51,901 nucleotides of DNA from assembly GCA_003599255.1 (NCBI GenBank), contig QZJF01000012.1:1-51901 (forward strand), read 5' to 3'. The translations under genes and the position numbers were made by a program. Position 1 is the stretch's first letter; every line of letters begins with the position of its first letter. This document shows, piece after piece, positions 1 through 9,140 of this stretch. Under the pieces are notes generated by a model. It searched no databases and was not told the DNA's origin. It was given only the letters and a program-made list of their open reading frames with translations. This DNA is from a candidate division WWE3 bacterium. GTDB lineage: Bacteria > Patescibacteriota > WWE3 > UBA101185 > UBA10185.

Positions 1-60
1 TGGTAGAATGTCTCCCTTCCAAGGAGAAGGTCGCCGGTTCGAATCCGGTCCGCCGCTCCA
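1..60 (+). tRNA. tRNA-Gly(TCC), 5' end truncated by window edge
   Basis: Anticodon stem-loop tctcc-cttccaa-ggaga, T-arm ccggttcgaatccgg, encoded CCA at 58-60. Confidence 0.9.
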
Positions 61-82
61 TGTAGCGTAAGAATGAGAACTT

Positions 83-158
83 GCGCCCGTAGCTCAGAGG
101 ATAGAGCAGTTCCCTTCTAAGGAAAAGGTCGGGGGTTCGACTCCCTCCGGGCGCGCCA
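83..158 (+). tRNA. tRNA-Arg(TCT)
   Basis: Acceptor GCGCCCG/CGGGCGC, anticodon loop CTTCTAA, T-loop GGTTCGACTCC, encoded CCA. Confidence 0.95.
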
Positions 159-176
159 TCTGATGAGTTAATCTAC

Positions 177-262
177 GGGCGAGTGGTGGAACGGCAGACA
201 CGAGAGACTTAAAATCTCTTGTCCTTCGGGACGTGAGGGTTCGACCCCCTCCTCGCCCACCA
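177..262 (+). tRNA. tRNA-Leu(TAA)
   Basis: Acceptor GGGCGAG/CTCGCCC, anticodon loop CTTAAAA, long variable arm gtccttcgggac, encoded CCA. Confidence 0.95.
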
Positions 263-266
263 TTAT

Positions 267-1574
267 ATGAAAATAAAAGTTAACGGAGGCTTCAAGTTAA
301 ACGGCACCGTAACCCCAATAGCAAACAAAAACTCAATTGTTGCGGCCCTTCCTGCCAGTATTCTAATCAAAGGCAAAACAGTATATAAAAATGTTCCAAA
401 ATCCACTGATGTCGACAAAATATTAAGTATACTCAGGGACCTTGGCGCGGTAGTAAATGACGTGGACTACAACAATTTGACTGTAGACTGTACAAATGTA
501 AAAAGTTGGGAAGTTAATTCGCAATCTTCCAATAAATTTAGGGGATCTATTATGTTCGCCGGACCTTTACTTGCCCGGTTTGGTAAAGCCAAGATCCCTC
601 TCCCCGGCGGATGTGTGCTTGGAAAAAGATCAATTGCCGCCCATCTGGATGTTTTTAAGGGATGCGGTATAAAAACAGAATATGGAAAAGATTCCGTAAC
701 ATTTTCCGTCACTAGAAAATTAAAAAATGTACGGATATGGCAACTGGAGGCCAGCGTTACAGCTACTGAAAACTTTGCAATGTTCGCGGCGGGCACTGAC
801 GGAGTGTTTGAACTTATTGACGCTGCGTGTGAACCACATGTTTCCGAAGTTTTGACTTTACTCGAGAATATGGGTGCGAAAATTTCCGGTGTTGGATCAA
901 ATAAAATCCTAATCACGGGGACTAAAGAACTTAAAGGAACAACCTATACTCCGGGGCCTGATGTTATCGATATTGTTGGTTATATAACAGCAGCTGCCTT
1001 AACAAAAGGAAAAATATTAATAAAAAACGCAAACGTCCCGGACATTGTAGACGGAGTGATCCAGTATTTAACAAAATTCAACATAAAAATTACGGAGTCA
1101 GGCAAAGATCTGCTCGTTGACGGCACTAAACCTTTAAAGATTGACCTTGTTAACTCAGGAATACCACTTGCAGGGGACGATCTGCCGAAATTTTCTCCGC
1201 GCCCCTGGCCTGGTTTCCCGGTGGATGCCCTCCCGCAAATTGTAGCTTTAGGATGTAAGTTAGATGGACGTATTCTTATTCAAAACTGGATGTATGAATC
1301 GGGACTGGAATTCAGCAGGGAAATTCTGTCAATGGGAGGTAACGTTTTTATGTGTGATCCACAAAAAATCATAGTGTCAGGTCCCGCAAAACTTAAAAAT
1401 TCGGAGGTATTTCCACCGGACGTTATCCAAGCAATCATGGCTCTCTTTTTACTAGCACTCAGCGACCCGGTCGAAACTACAATAAATAATGCACAATTTT
1501 TGCTTCGCAGATACCCGAATATAATCCGGGATTACACTAAACTTGGAGCTAAAATAAAAATAATCGAATCATGA
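267..1574 (+). CDS. murA: UDP-N-acetylglucosamine 1-carboxyvinyltransferase (MurA family)
   Basis: EPT-synthase fold motifs: IANKNSIVAALPA (K22/N23 region), LPGGCVLGKR (catalytic Cys loop), FPVDALPQ. Confidence 0.88.
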   Translation: MKIKVNGGFKLNGTVTPIANKNSIVAALPASILIKGKTVYKNVPKSTDVDKILSILRDLGAVVNDVDYNNLTVDCTNVKSWEVNSQSSNKFRGSIMFAGPLLARFGKAKIPLPGGCVLGKRSIAAHLDVFKGCGIKTEYGKDSVTFSVTRKLKNVRIWQLEASVTATENFAMFAAGTDGVFELIDAACEPHVSEVLTLLENMGAKISGVGSNKILITGTKELKGTTYTPGPDVIDIVGYITAAALTKGKILIKNANVPDIVDGVIQYLTKFNIKITESGKDLLVDGTKPLKIDLVNSGIPLAGDDLPKFSPRPWPGFPVDALPQIVALGCKLDGRILIQNWMYESGLEFSREILSMGGNVFMCDPQKIIVSGPAKLKNSEVFPPDVIQAIMALFLLALSDPVETTINNAQFLLRRYPNIIRDYTKLGAKIKIIES

Positions 1575-2626
1575 GAAATTATCTTGTTTTACTCATAACA
1601 ACACTAACGATACTTATAAACTCTCAGTATAGAGTATTAGCTCAGGATTCCTCAGGTGTTCAATATAGAGGCACCATTATAGAAATACTGGAAGAAACTA
1701 CTGAAGAATCCCGAGTTATTTATCAAAAGTTACTTGTGAGACTATCAAACAAGGAAAATGTGGAGGTGGAAAATAAAACACGCGAAACAGGGAGGAATTT
1801 GACATACAGAGTAGGGGACAAGGTAATACTCCAAAGTTTTGAAGTAGGTGAAACACAAACAATGTTTATTACTGATTATGATAGAACAGGGTTTTTGATA
1901 TTTATTTTTGCTGTATTCACCATATTATCAGTAATGATAGGCAAAAAACATGGTTTGTACTCTGTAGTCGGGATGATTTTTTCTTTTTTTATCATTTTTA
2001 AATTCATGCTTCCCCAGATAGTTTCAGGTAAAAACCCGATAATAATAACTATACTTACAGCACTGTTAATAACCCCTATTACTTTTTATCTTTCTCATGG
2101 CTTTAATAAAAAAACACACGTGTCGATTTTTAGCACGGGAATAGCGCTTATTCTAACCTCGATATTAACGTCATTATCTATAAGTCTTGCAAAACTCACA
2201 GGATATTCTACGGAAGAGGCTGTTTTTCTTCAGGTCTCTGTTGAATCAATTAACATGAAAGGAATTCTATTGTCAGGGATTATTATTGGTCTGCTTGGAA
2301 TACTTGATGATGTAACTGTTTCACAATCCAGCACGGTAATGCAGCTAAAAAAACTGAACCCTAATATGGGGACTCTGGAGCTATATCAAAACGCTATGGT
2401 TATAGGCAGAGATCACATTACTTCAATGATAAATACACTTGTGTTGGTTTACGCCGGTGCCGCCATGCCGCTTCTTTTGCTATTTTCCAACTCACAACAG
2501 CCGGCATTGTTTGTAGTCAACATGGAATCGGTTTCAGAGGAAATTATCAGGACGCTACTGGGAAGTATCGGCTTGATAATGGTAGTGCCAATATCAACTT
2601 TTTTTGCCGCAGTTGTAGCAGAGTAA
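1571..2626 (+). CDS. YibE/F-like multi-TM membrane protein
   Basis: N-terminal signal, several TM helices, GLLGILDDVTVSQSSTV motif typical of YibE/F; ATGA overlap with murA. Confidence 0.8.
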   Translation: MRNYLVLLITTLTILINSQYRVLAQDSSGVQYRGTIIEILEETTEESRVIYQKLLVRLSNKENVEVENKTRETGRNLTYRVGDKVILQSFEVGETQTMFITDYDRTGFLIFIFAVFTILSVMIGKKHGLYSVVGMIFSFFIIFKFMLPQIVSGKNPIIITILTALLITPITFYLSHGFNKKTHVSIFSTGIALILTSILTSLSISLAKLTGYSTEEAVFLQVSVESINMKGILLSGIIIGLLGILDDVTVSQSSTVMQLKKLNPNMGTLELYQNAMVIGRDHITSMINTLVLVYAGAAMPLLLLFSNSQQPALFVVNMESVSEEIIRTLLGSIGLIMVVPISTFFAAVVAE

Positions 2627-2670
2627 TACAAATCCTTGATTTTTCGAAATCTGAAAGAGTAAACTAATAT

Positions 2671-4389
2671 GTGCAGCATAAAAAAGTAGCTCATCAGGAT
2701 ATTCCAAAATCAAAATTCATATTTGTAACAGGTGGGGTTATCTCAGGCCTCGGCAAAGGCATCACATGCGCTTCACTTGCGAGACTTGTTCAGGAACATG
2801 GCTATAAAGTGTCTGTAGCAAAAGCTGATATGTACCTGAATCTAGACGCAGGCACCATGAACCCTCTTGAACACGGGGAGGTTTTTGTAACTGAAGACGG
2901 CATGGAAACAGACCAGGATGTTGGGCATTATGAAAGATTTATCAATCAAGATTTAAGCAGAAACAGTTACTTTACATTAGGTCAGATTTATTACGATGTG
3001 ATTTCAAAGGAACGAAGACTTGAGTATGACGGAAAGTGCGTGGAGGGACATATTCATATACCAGAAGAAATAATTGGCAGAATCCTAAACTCTGTTAAAG
3101 ACACCGATACAGAAGTTACTTTCATAGAAGTTGGAGGAACAGTTGGAGAATACCAAAACATTATGTTTTACGAGGCTATACGCCGATTTAAACAACGCTA
3201 CCCTAATAATGTTTTCCTTGTGCATTTGGTATATCTAATAGTCCCCGGTTTTTTGGGCGAAATGAAAAGTAAACCTGCGCAATCGTCCATATACGAACTT
3301 TATAAGTTGGGCCTCCAACCTAATTTTGTAGTTTGCAGAGGAGATACTGAAGTCGATGAAAAACGTAAAACTACTATCTCATTTAATACAGGGGTCAAAT
3401 ACGATCACATTATATCCGCACCAGATGTAGATACAATTTATGAAATACCTTTAGTTTTAAAAAGACAGAAAATGGATGTTCTGATCCTAGAAGAAATGGG
3501 CCTGAAACCAAAAAGCAAGACCGACACTTCCTGGGAAATAATGGTTAAGAATACAAAGAAGGCAAAAGATGTGCTTTCAATAGCAATAGCCGGAAAATAT
3601 TTCACATCGGGAAATTTTTGCTTGGAAGACTCTTACGTATGCGTAATTGAGGCAATTAAGCACGCCTGCTGGAAAAGCAAAATCAAACCGGAAATTCACT
3701 GGTTTGATGTAGAAAAACTGGAGAATCCCAAAACAAAAGCTGAAATCGAAAAACAGCTCATTGTGGCCGATGGAATAATCGTTCCACAGGGATGGGGAAA
3801 AAGAGGAGTTGAAGGTAAACTTGAAGCAGTCCGAATTGCACGTGAAAATAAAATTCCGTACCTCGGTCTGTGCTTTGGAATGCAAATGGCTGTCATAGAG
3901 TATGCACGCAACGTCCTGAAGCTTAGAGATGCAAATTCGGAGGAAGTTGACCCGAATACTAAAAACAAGGTCATCCATATTATGGAGCTTCAAAAAGAAT
4001 TTCTGACAAAACAAGAGTACGGCGGGACCATTAGACTTGGGGCTTACCCCTGTAAAATTAAGCCGGGGACATTACTTGAAGACGCCTATAAAAAAAACGG
4101 CGCGCACAGAATTAACAAAGGCACTGTAATGGAAAGACATAGACACAGATATGAATTCAATAATCAATATAGACAAATGCTTGAAGATAAAGGACTCGTT
4201 ATCAGCGGGACATCTCCCGACAACATGCTAGTTGAATCCATAGAATTGCCCGTTAACACACATCCGTTCTTTGTAGGCACTCAGTTTCATCCCGAATATA
4301 AGTCACGCCCGCTTGACCCCCACCCGATATTTTGTGAATTTATAAACGTCAGTAAAAAGATAAAAATTAAAAATGAAACAACTATTTAA
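2671..4389 (+). CDS. pyrG: CTP synthase
   Basis: FVTGGVISGLGKGI N-terminus, GATase class I motif PYLGLCFGMQ, C-terminal GTQFHPEYKSRP; GTG start. Confidence 0.97.
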   Translation: MQHKKVAHQDIPKSKFIFVTGGVISGLGKGITCASLARLVQEHGYKVSVAKADMYLNLDAGTMNPLEHGEVFVTEDGMETDQDVGHYERFINQDLSRNSYFTLGQIYYDVISKERRLEYDGKCVEGHIHIPEEIIGRILNSVKDTDTEVTFIEVGGTVGEYQNIMFYEAIRRFKQRYPNNVFLVHLVYLIVPGFLGEMKSKPAQSSIYELYKLGLQPNFVVCRGDTEVDEKRKTTISFNTGVKYDHIISAPDVDTIYEIPLVLKRQKMDVLILEEMGLKPKSKTDTSWEIMVKNTKKAKDVLSIAIAGKYFTSGNFCLEDSYVCVIEAIKHACWKSKIKPEIHWFDVEKLENPKTKAEIEKQLIVADGIIVPQGWGKRGVEGKLEAVRIARENKIPYLGLCFGMQMAVIEYARNVLKLRDANSEEVDPNTKNKVIHIMELQKEFLTKQEYGGTIRLGAYPCKIKPGTLLEDAYKKNGAHRINKGTVMERHRHRYEFNNQYRQMLEDKGLVISGTSPDNMLVESIELPVNTHPFFVGTQFHPEYKSRPLDPHPIFCEFINVSKKIKIKNETTI

Positions 4390-4810
4390 ATCCTTTTTGA
4401 TAATTTTTGTAATATTGTTCTTGATTTATTACTGGTTTCTATACATAGATATCAAAGAAAAATGTGTATTCGTATTAGTGCCTACATTTCAGCCCAGCAA
4501 CTTAAGTACAAAGGAAACTATAAATTTTCTAAAAGAGAGCTCAGCTGAAGAATATAAAAATTTATGTATTCATGTTAGTGCAATAAATAAGAATCCCGCC
4601 TGCGGCGGGTTTGATGGGGGGTGTTATGAACCAAATAAAACAAGAACCATATACGTAGGAAACGATCAGAATAACATTGCACTTGCTGCAGCGATTTTAG
4701 TTCATGAAACGTGTCACGCAATTCAGGGTCAAAAGGGGTTACCTTTAGCAGAAGGAGAATGCTACGCTGCCGGATCCCATTATCTTAATTCAATAACTGA
4801 TCTGTATTAA
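4373..4810 (+). CDS. Membrane-anchored protein with putative zinc metallopeptidase motif HETCH
   Basis: N-terminal TM segment followed by VHETCHAIQ...EGECYA (HExxH plus downstream Glu); overlaps the pyrG 3' end. Confidence 0.6.
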   Translation: MKQLFKSFLIIFVILFLIYYWFLYIDIKEKCVFVLVPTFQPSNLSTKETINFLKESSAEEYKNLCIHVSAINKNPACGGFDGGCYEPNKTRTIYVGNDQNNIALAAAILVHETCHAIQGQKGLPLAEGECYAAGSHYLNSITDLY

Positions 4811-4813
4811 AAG

Positions 4814-5287
4814 CTATTCCAGAGAGCTGGCGATTTTACTCAGAACTTTCACTCGGTCATTAAAATCCGTATCTTTACCATTAAGGGGTTTTATAAACAC
4901 GTACCCCGTATTTTTTAAATAACACCCGTTATTATTCTGCATAAATATTTTTGATGTTTTTTCGTCACTCAGAATACAAGGGGATTCATCAATGGCTCTA
5001 ACGTTCCTACAAAGTTTTAGATAATTAATATAATCAGTGCGCTTTAAAGTAGCAATTATACCCTTTACAGTATTCCTGGAAGTATCCATCCCCGAAGTTC
5101 TCACTTTAATCAGGCAATAATTTTCAGGATCAATATAGTACTGCGAAACAAATAGAATAAATATCCCAAAGGCAACCGGCAGTGCTAGTATAAATAGTAA
5201 AGTAAATAACTTGGTTTTTTTGGGATTCCTGAAACGCAGCGTACTTTCTATTCCGGAATACGCTGATTCTTCATACAGGGAAATCAT
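4814..5287 (-). CDS. Membrane-anchored hypothetical protein, apparent degenerate homologue of the convergent 4373-4810 product
   Basis: One TM segment; shared YxxLCxxVxAIxxxPC...GCYxxxT pattern with the neighbour, but no HExxH. Confidence 0.6.
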   Translation of the reverse strand: MISLYEESAYSGIESTLRFRNPKKTKLFTLLFILALPVAFGIFILFVSQYYIDPENYCLIKVRTSGMDTSRNTVKGIIATLKRTDYINYLKLCRNVRAIDESPCILSDEKTSKIFMQNNNGCYLKNTGYVFIKPLNGKDTDFNDRVKVLSKIASSLE

Positions 5288-5345
5288 ATATATTATTGTA
5301 CGCTATACAAATAAACATTAATATTAACCTAAACAAAAACTGCTC

Positions 5346-6743
5346 ATGATAGGAAACAAAAATCTGCCCAATATCATATATCTATTATTCGCAACCCTAA
5401 TCCTTGTTGAGGCATTTTTAAGTATATTTTCCCTTCTGGCATTCACACCGGTGATTACCTTTATACTGATAATAACAACAGCATTGACCTCGTTGCTTTT
5501 TTATTTTTTTCTCCAATTTTATGAATACCTTAACCAAAAAACCAAGCTGACCGAAACCCAAAATGCCGAACTAACAAATACAAAAGATAAATTAACAAAG
5601 ATATTAATTGAGCTTGAAGAGGAAAAACAGACAACGGAAAAACAAAAAAATGAATTGCTAAAGTTAGAACTGGCCATAGCTAATGCATCCGACCCTATTG
5701 TTATTACCGACCCGGATGCAAAGATTATTTATGCTAATAAAGCGGTTGAATATATTACAGGTTACACAAAGAGTGAAATTATCGGAGCTAGTCCAGCACT
5801 TTGGGGCAAACAGATGAGCAAAGAGTTTTACGAAAACATGTGGTACACAATAAAAACCAAGAAAAATAATTATCACGGATTAGTAACCAACAAGAAGAAG
5901 AGTGGAACGAAATATATTGCAGAAGTACACATTTCACCAGTGATAAACGAGAAAGGGGATATTCTGTACTTTGTCGGAATTGAGCGGGACGTTACCCAGC
6001 TAAAAGAAGCGGACAGGATGAAAACGGAATTTATTTCACTGGCTTCACACCAGCTCAGAACTCCTTTATCCACTATGAAGTGGTATTTGGAGATGCTTAT
6101 GAACGGGGACGTGGGCAAAATGAACAAAGAACAAAATGATTTTATTAAGTATATAAATAAAGCAAATGAGAGAATGATCGAGCTTGTTAACTCGCTGCTT
6201 AACGTCTCAAAAATCGAATCCGGAAAATTAATGGTTGATCCGGTTCCAACGGACATTGTCATGCTAATTGAGGAAGTTGTGAATGAAATCGCCCGTAAGA
6301 TAGAAGAAAAAAAGATTCAATTCTCAATGGACGTTAACCGCTCGGTGCCAAAAACAATAAATTTAGACCCGAAAATGTTCAGACAAGTAGTAAGCAACTT
6401 GCTTTCCAACTCAATCAAATACACGCCTGATTACGGAATGGTCAGCATAGCACTATACACTGAAGATAAAAATCTGGTGGTGCAGGTGAAAGACAATGGA
6501 TACGGAATACCTGCTAAGGATCAATCAAAACTATTTACAAAATTCCACAGAGGCGAAAACATCGCGAAAATGGAAAACGATGGGACAGGACTAGGACTAT
6601 ATCTGGTAAAAGCAATACTTGATGCATCCGAAGGAAAATTATGGTTTGAAAGTGAGGAAAACAAGGGATCAACATTCTGGGTGAGCATTCCTTTGGAGGG
6701 AATAAAGCGATCAGAAGGCGATGTTACACTTGACAGCTACTAG
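5346..6743 (+). CDS. PAS-domain sensor histidine kinase, two TM helices
   Basis: PAS region, H-box SHQLRTP, N-box NLLSNSIKYT, G-boxes DNGYGIP / GTGLGLYL. Confidence 0.93.
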   Translation: MIGNKNLPNIIYLLFATLILVEAFLSIFSLLAFTPVITFILIITTALTSLLFYFFLQFYEYLNQKTKLTETQNAELTNTKDKLTKILIELEEEKQTTEKQKNELLKLELAIANASDPIVITDPDAKIIYANKAVEYITGYTKSEIIGASPALWGKQMSKEFYENMWYTIKTKKNNYHGLVTNKKKSGTKYIAEVHISPVINEKGDILYFVGIERDVTQLKEADRMKTEFISLASHQLRTPLSTMKWYLEMLMNGDVGKMNKEQNDFIKYINKANERMIELVNSLLNVSKIESGKLMVDPVPTDIVMLIEEVVNEIARKIEEKKIQFSMDVNRSVPKTINLDPKMFRQVVSNLLSNSIKYTPDYGMVSIALYTEDKNLVVQVKDNGYGIPAKDQSKLFTKFHRGENIAKMENDGTGLGLYLVKAILDASEGKLWFESEENKGSTFWVSIPLEGIKRSEGDVTLDSY

Positions 6744-6757
6744 ACTGCCTATATGAT
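6730..6757 (+). promoter_or_regulatory. sigma70-type promoter TTGACA-N16-TATGAT inside the HK 3' end, ATG at 6765
   Basis: Perfect -35 at 6730-6735, -10 at 6752-6757; predicted +1 one nt before the ATG. Confidence 0.7.
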
Positions 6758-6764
6758 TTAGGTT

Positions 6765-7160
6765 ATGACACACAAAAATATGACTATAATGGTTATAGAG
6801 GATGAGGAGCTACTACTTAACGCCATTACAAAGAAACTGGAAGTAAGCGGAATAAAGCCTATGGCTTATCTTGACGCTGATACAGCTTTGGCGTATCTCA
6901 TGGATGAGAGCAACATTCCCCCGCATGCAATATGGCTTGATTATCATTTAAAAGGTACAGATGGTCTCGAATTCACTAAGAAAGTAAAAGAGTCACCACG
7001 TTTAAAGAGCATCCCAATAGTTGTAGTGAGCAATTCGGCAAACGATGAGACCGTAAAAAACGTTTTGTCACTTGGTATAGATAAGTATCTTCTTAAAGCG
7101 GAACACAGATTGGACGATATAATAAAAGTTATTGAAAGTATTTTGGAGACCAATAAATAG
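6765..7160 (+). CDS. Single-domain (CheY-like) response regulator
   Basis: IEDEELL acidic pair, IWLDYHLKG phosphoacceptor Asp, VVVSNS, YLLKAE Lys; no output domain. Confidence 0.9.
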   Translation: MTHKNMTIMVIEDEELLLNAITKKLEVSGIKPMAYLDADTALAYLMDESNIPPHAIWLDYHLKGTDGLEFTKKVKESPRLKSIPIVVVSNSANDETVKNVLSLGIDKYLLKAEHRLDDIIKVIESILETNK

Positions 7161-8234
7161 ATGAGGAACTTCTTTTCCGAACATCCTATACTTGCAGTCT
7201 TGATGACGTCGTGTCTGACAACCGTATTTCTATCGGTGGTTTCGGTACTTCTTTTTGTCGCCATTGTTGTCAAAAGCTTTTCATGGCTTGGAGAGCAGCT
7301 TGAAATGCCGGTAAGTGATTCTTCTGAAGAATATTCCTATATAGCAGGTAGTAGTAACAGTCAAAACAAATTACTCTCGATAAAAATAGATGGAGTTATA
7401 TACTCCTCGAGAACCGCTAATGATCCCTTTGACTTTTTATTTCCTGGCACCACATATGGTTATACTATAAAGGATATTTTGACTAAAGCTGCGGAAGACC
7501 CTGATATCAAGGGAGTTATTTTGGAAATCGACTCTCCCGGAGGGACAATCAATGGCTCAAGGGCTATTTATGACGGCGTAAAGTATTTCAAAACCAAATC
7601 CGGAAAACCTGTACTGGCTTTTATAGAAGGTATCGGGGCATCAGGTGCTTACATGAGTGCTATTGCAGCCGATTATATTACTGCCGATCACGGTAGCCTC
7701 ACCGGCAGTATCGGAGTGATCATGGGACCTTTTAAATACTATAACAAGGTAATATCCGAAAGCGATTTTGTAGGCAGTGTGGCAACAGAAAACGGAATTG
7801 AATATACATACATTACTGGTGGAGAGGATAAGGAATTCGGATCCCCATACAAACCCTTGTCCGAAAAAGCAAGAAACATTATGCAGCAAAACGTAGACAC
7901 TGAGTACCAAAGTTTCGTAGAACTGGTATCCACAGACAGAAACATCTCGCGCTTGGATATTACTCAGAATATCGGAGCCCTAGTATATGAAAACACTCAA
8001 GCAAAAGAGCTGGGACTAATTGATGAAATTAAAAATAAGCATGAATCATACAATCACCTTGCTAATATGTCTGGAATTACAAGTAGTGATTATCAGATTG
8101 TAGGTTATAAAGAAAATGATCTGTGGTCCAGCATTTTTTCAGGAGTTTTATCTAACTTTTATAGTGCAGAAACTTTAGAGTGCCGCCTCTGCAATCAAAT
8201 GCTTTTTTTGTACGGCGAACCTCGGATATTTTAA
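7161..8234 (+). CDS. sppA: Signal peptide peptidase SppA-like S49 serine peptidase
   Basis: N-terminal TM; LEIDSPGGTINGS, GIGASGAYMSA, GSLTGSIGVI motifs. Confidence 0.92.
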   Translation: MRNFFSEHPILAVLMTSCLTTVFLSVVSVLLFVAIVVKSFSWLGEQLEMPVSDSSEEYSYIAGSSNSQNKLLSIKIDGVIYSSRTANDPFDFLFPGTTYGYTIKDILTKAAEDPDIKGVILEIDSPGGTINGSRAIYDGVKYFKTKSGKPVLAFIEGIGASGAYMSAIAADYITADHGSLTGSIGVIMGPFKYYNKVISESDFVGSVATENGIEYTYITGGEDKEFGSPYKPLSEKARNIMQQNVDTEYQSFVELVSTDRNISRLDITQNIGALVYENTQAKELGLIDEIKNKHESYNHLANMSGITSSDYQIVGYKENDLWSSIFSGVLSNFYSAETLECRLCNQMLFLYGEPRIF

Positions 8235-8249
8235 ATATATAATTAATTC

Positions 8250-8936
8250 ATGAAAAAATATCGGGATTACCTACTTTTAATACTTATCTTCTTTTTGGTT
8301 GGTATAGGTGTTTACTCAAACATCATGCAGCAAAATGCCGTAGATCAAACCAAAATACCCGGAAAGGTCGAGGAAAGCAGGGGTTTTCAAAGGTGGACTA
8401 CTAATTTGCGGAATAAAGATGTTGTTCTTGATGCAGATAATTTCAGGTTGGTTGAAGTGAATGAAGTGTATAACACTAAATGGATGAAGGTATATTCTGC
8501 AGATGATCCTGAACAGAAGATAATTTTTGAAAAAACACTTGCGGAACATAGGGAACTTGATAAAGTTATATTTTCTCCCAGCGATAGAGAATTTATTGAC
8601 TTTAGAAATATCGACCGTGGAGACTATAAATCAAATGAAGTCAGATTCTACGGTCAAAAAGAAGACAAGATAATTGACTCAAGAGTTCTAGATTGTTCAA
8701 TCAAAGCAAATTGCTATATAGACAGAGCATATTTTCTGGATAATGATGTTTTTGTAATTTCAGAAATTTCCAGAAACATTGACAAGAAAGATGAGAACCC
8801 GGCTATATGCACCCCTGAGGAGGCCTGTACTTACACGTTCAAAGTACATGTTGTCGATTTAATAAACAACAAGAGACACATATATGAATCTGAAACTTTT
8901 GAAGTAGTGCTGGTACAGCTAATTCCTGAGTTGTAG
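8250..8936 (+). CDS. Membrane-anchored hypothetical protein
   Basis: Single N-terminal TM/signal anchor; TATAAT at 8238-8243 places +1 at the ATG. Confidence 0.7.
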   Translation: MKKYRDYLLLILIFFLVGIGVYSNIMQQNAVDQTKIPGKVEESRGFQRWTTNLRNKDVVLDADNFRLVEVNEVYNTKWMKVYSADDPEQKIIFEKTLAEHRELDKVIFSPSDREFIDFRNIDRGDYKSNEVRFYGQKEDKIIDSRVLDCSIKANCYIDRAYFLDNDVFVISEISRNIDKKDENPAICTPEEACTYTFKVHVVDLINNKRHIYESETFEVVLVQLIPEL

Positions 8937-8956
8937 TGTGTTAAAATTGGCTGCGA

Positions 8957-9032
8957 CGGGGTGTGGCTCAGTTGGTAGAGTGCACGGTTTGGGACCGTGA
9001 GGCCGCCGGTTCGAGTCCGGCCACCCCGACCA
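8957..9032 (+). tRNA. tRNA-Pro(TGG)
   Basis: Acceptor CGGGGTG/CACCCCG, anticodon loop TTTGGGA, T-loop GGTTCGAGTCC, encoded CCA. Confidence 0.95.
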
Positions 9033-9140
9033 TTATTTGTAATATTATTGATTGAAGACAACAGGAAGCTTAAAACTATTTTTGGAAACAACCTCAAAGA
9101 CTCAAATCAGTAAAATTCAATTAATGCTAAAATTTAATCA

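Noticed and set aside
467-916. Minus-strand ORF opposite murA, and similar shadow ORFs throughout the track
   Set aside because: Antisense to a well-supported coding frame, no recognisable domain, low-complexity Ser/Phe/Leu-rich composition
8831-9097. Minus-strand ORF containing GRGGRTRTGGLTVPNRALYQLSHTP
   Set aside because: It is the reverse translation of the tRNA-Pro gene, a known annotation artefact
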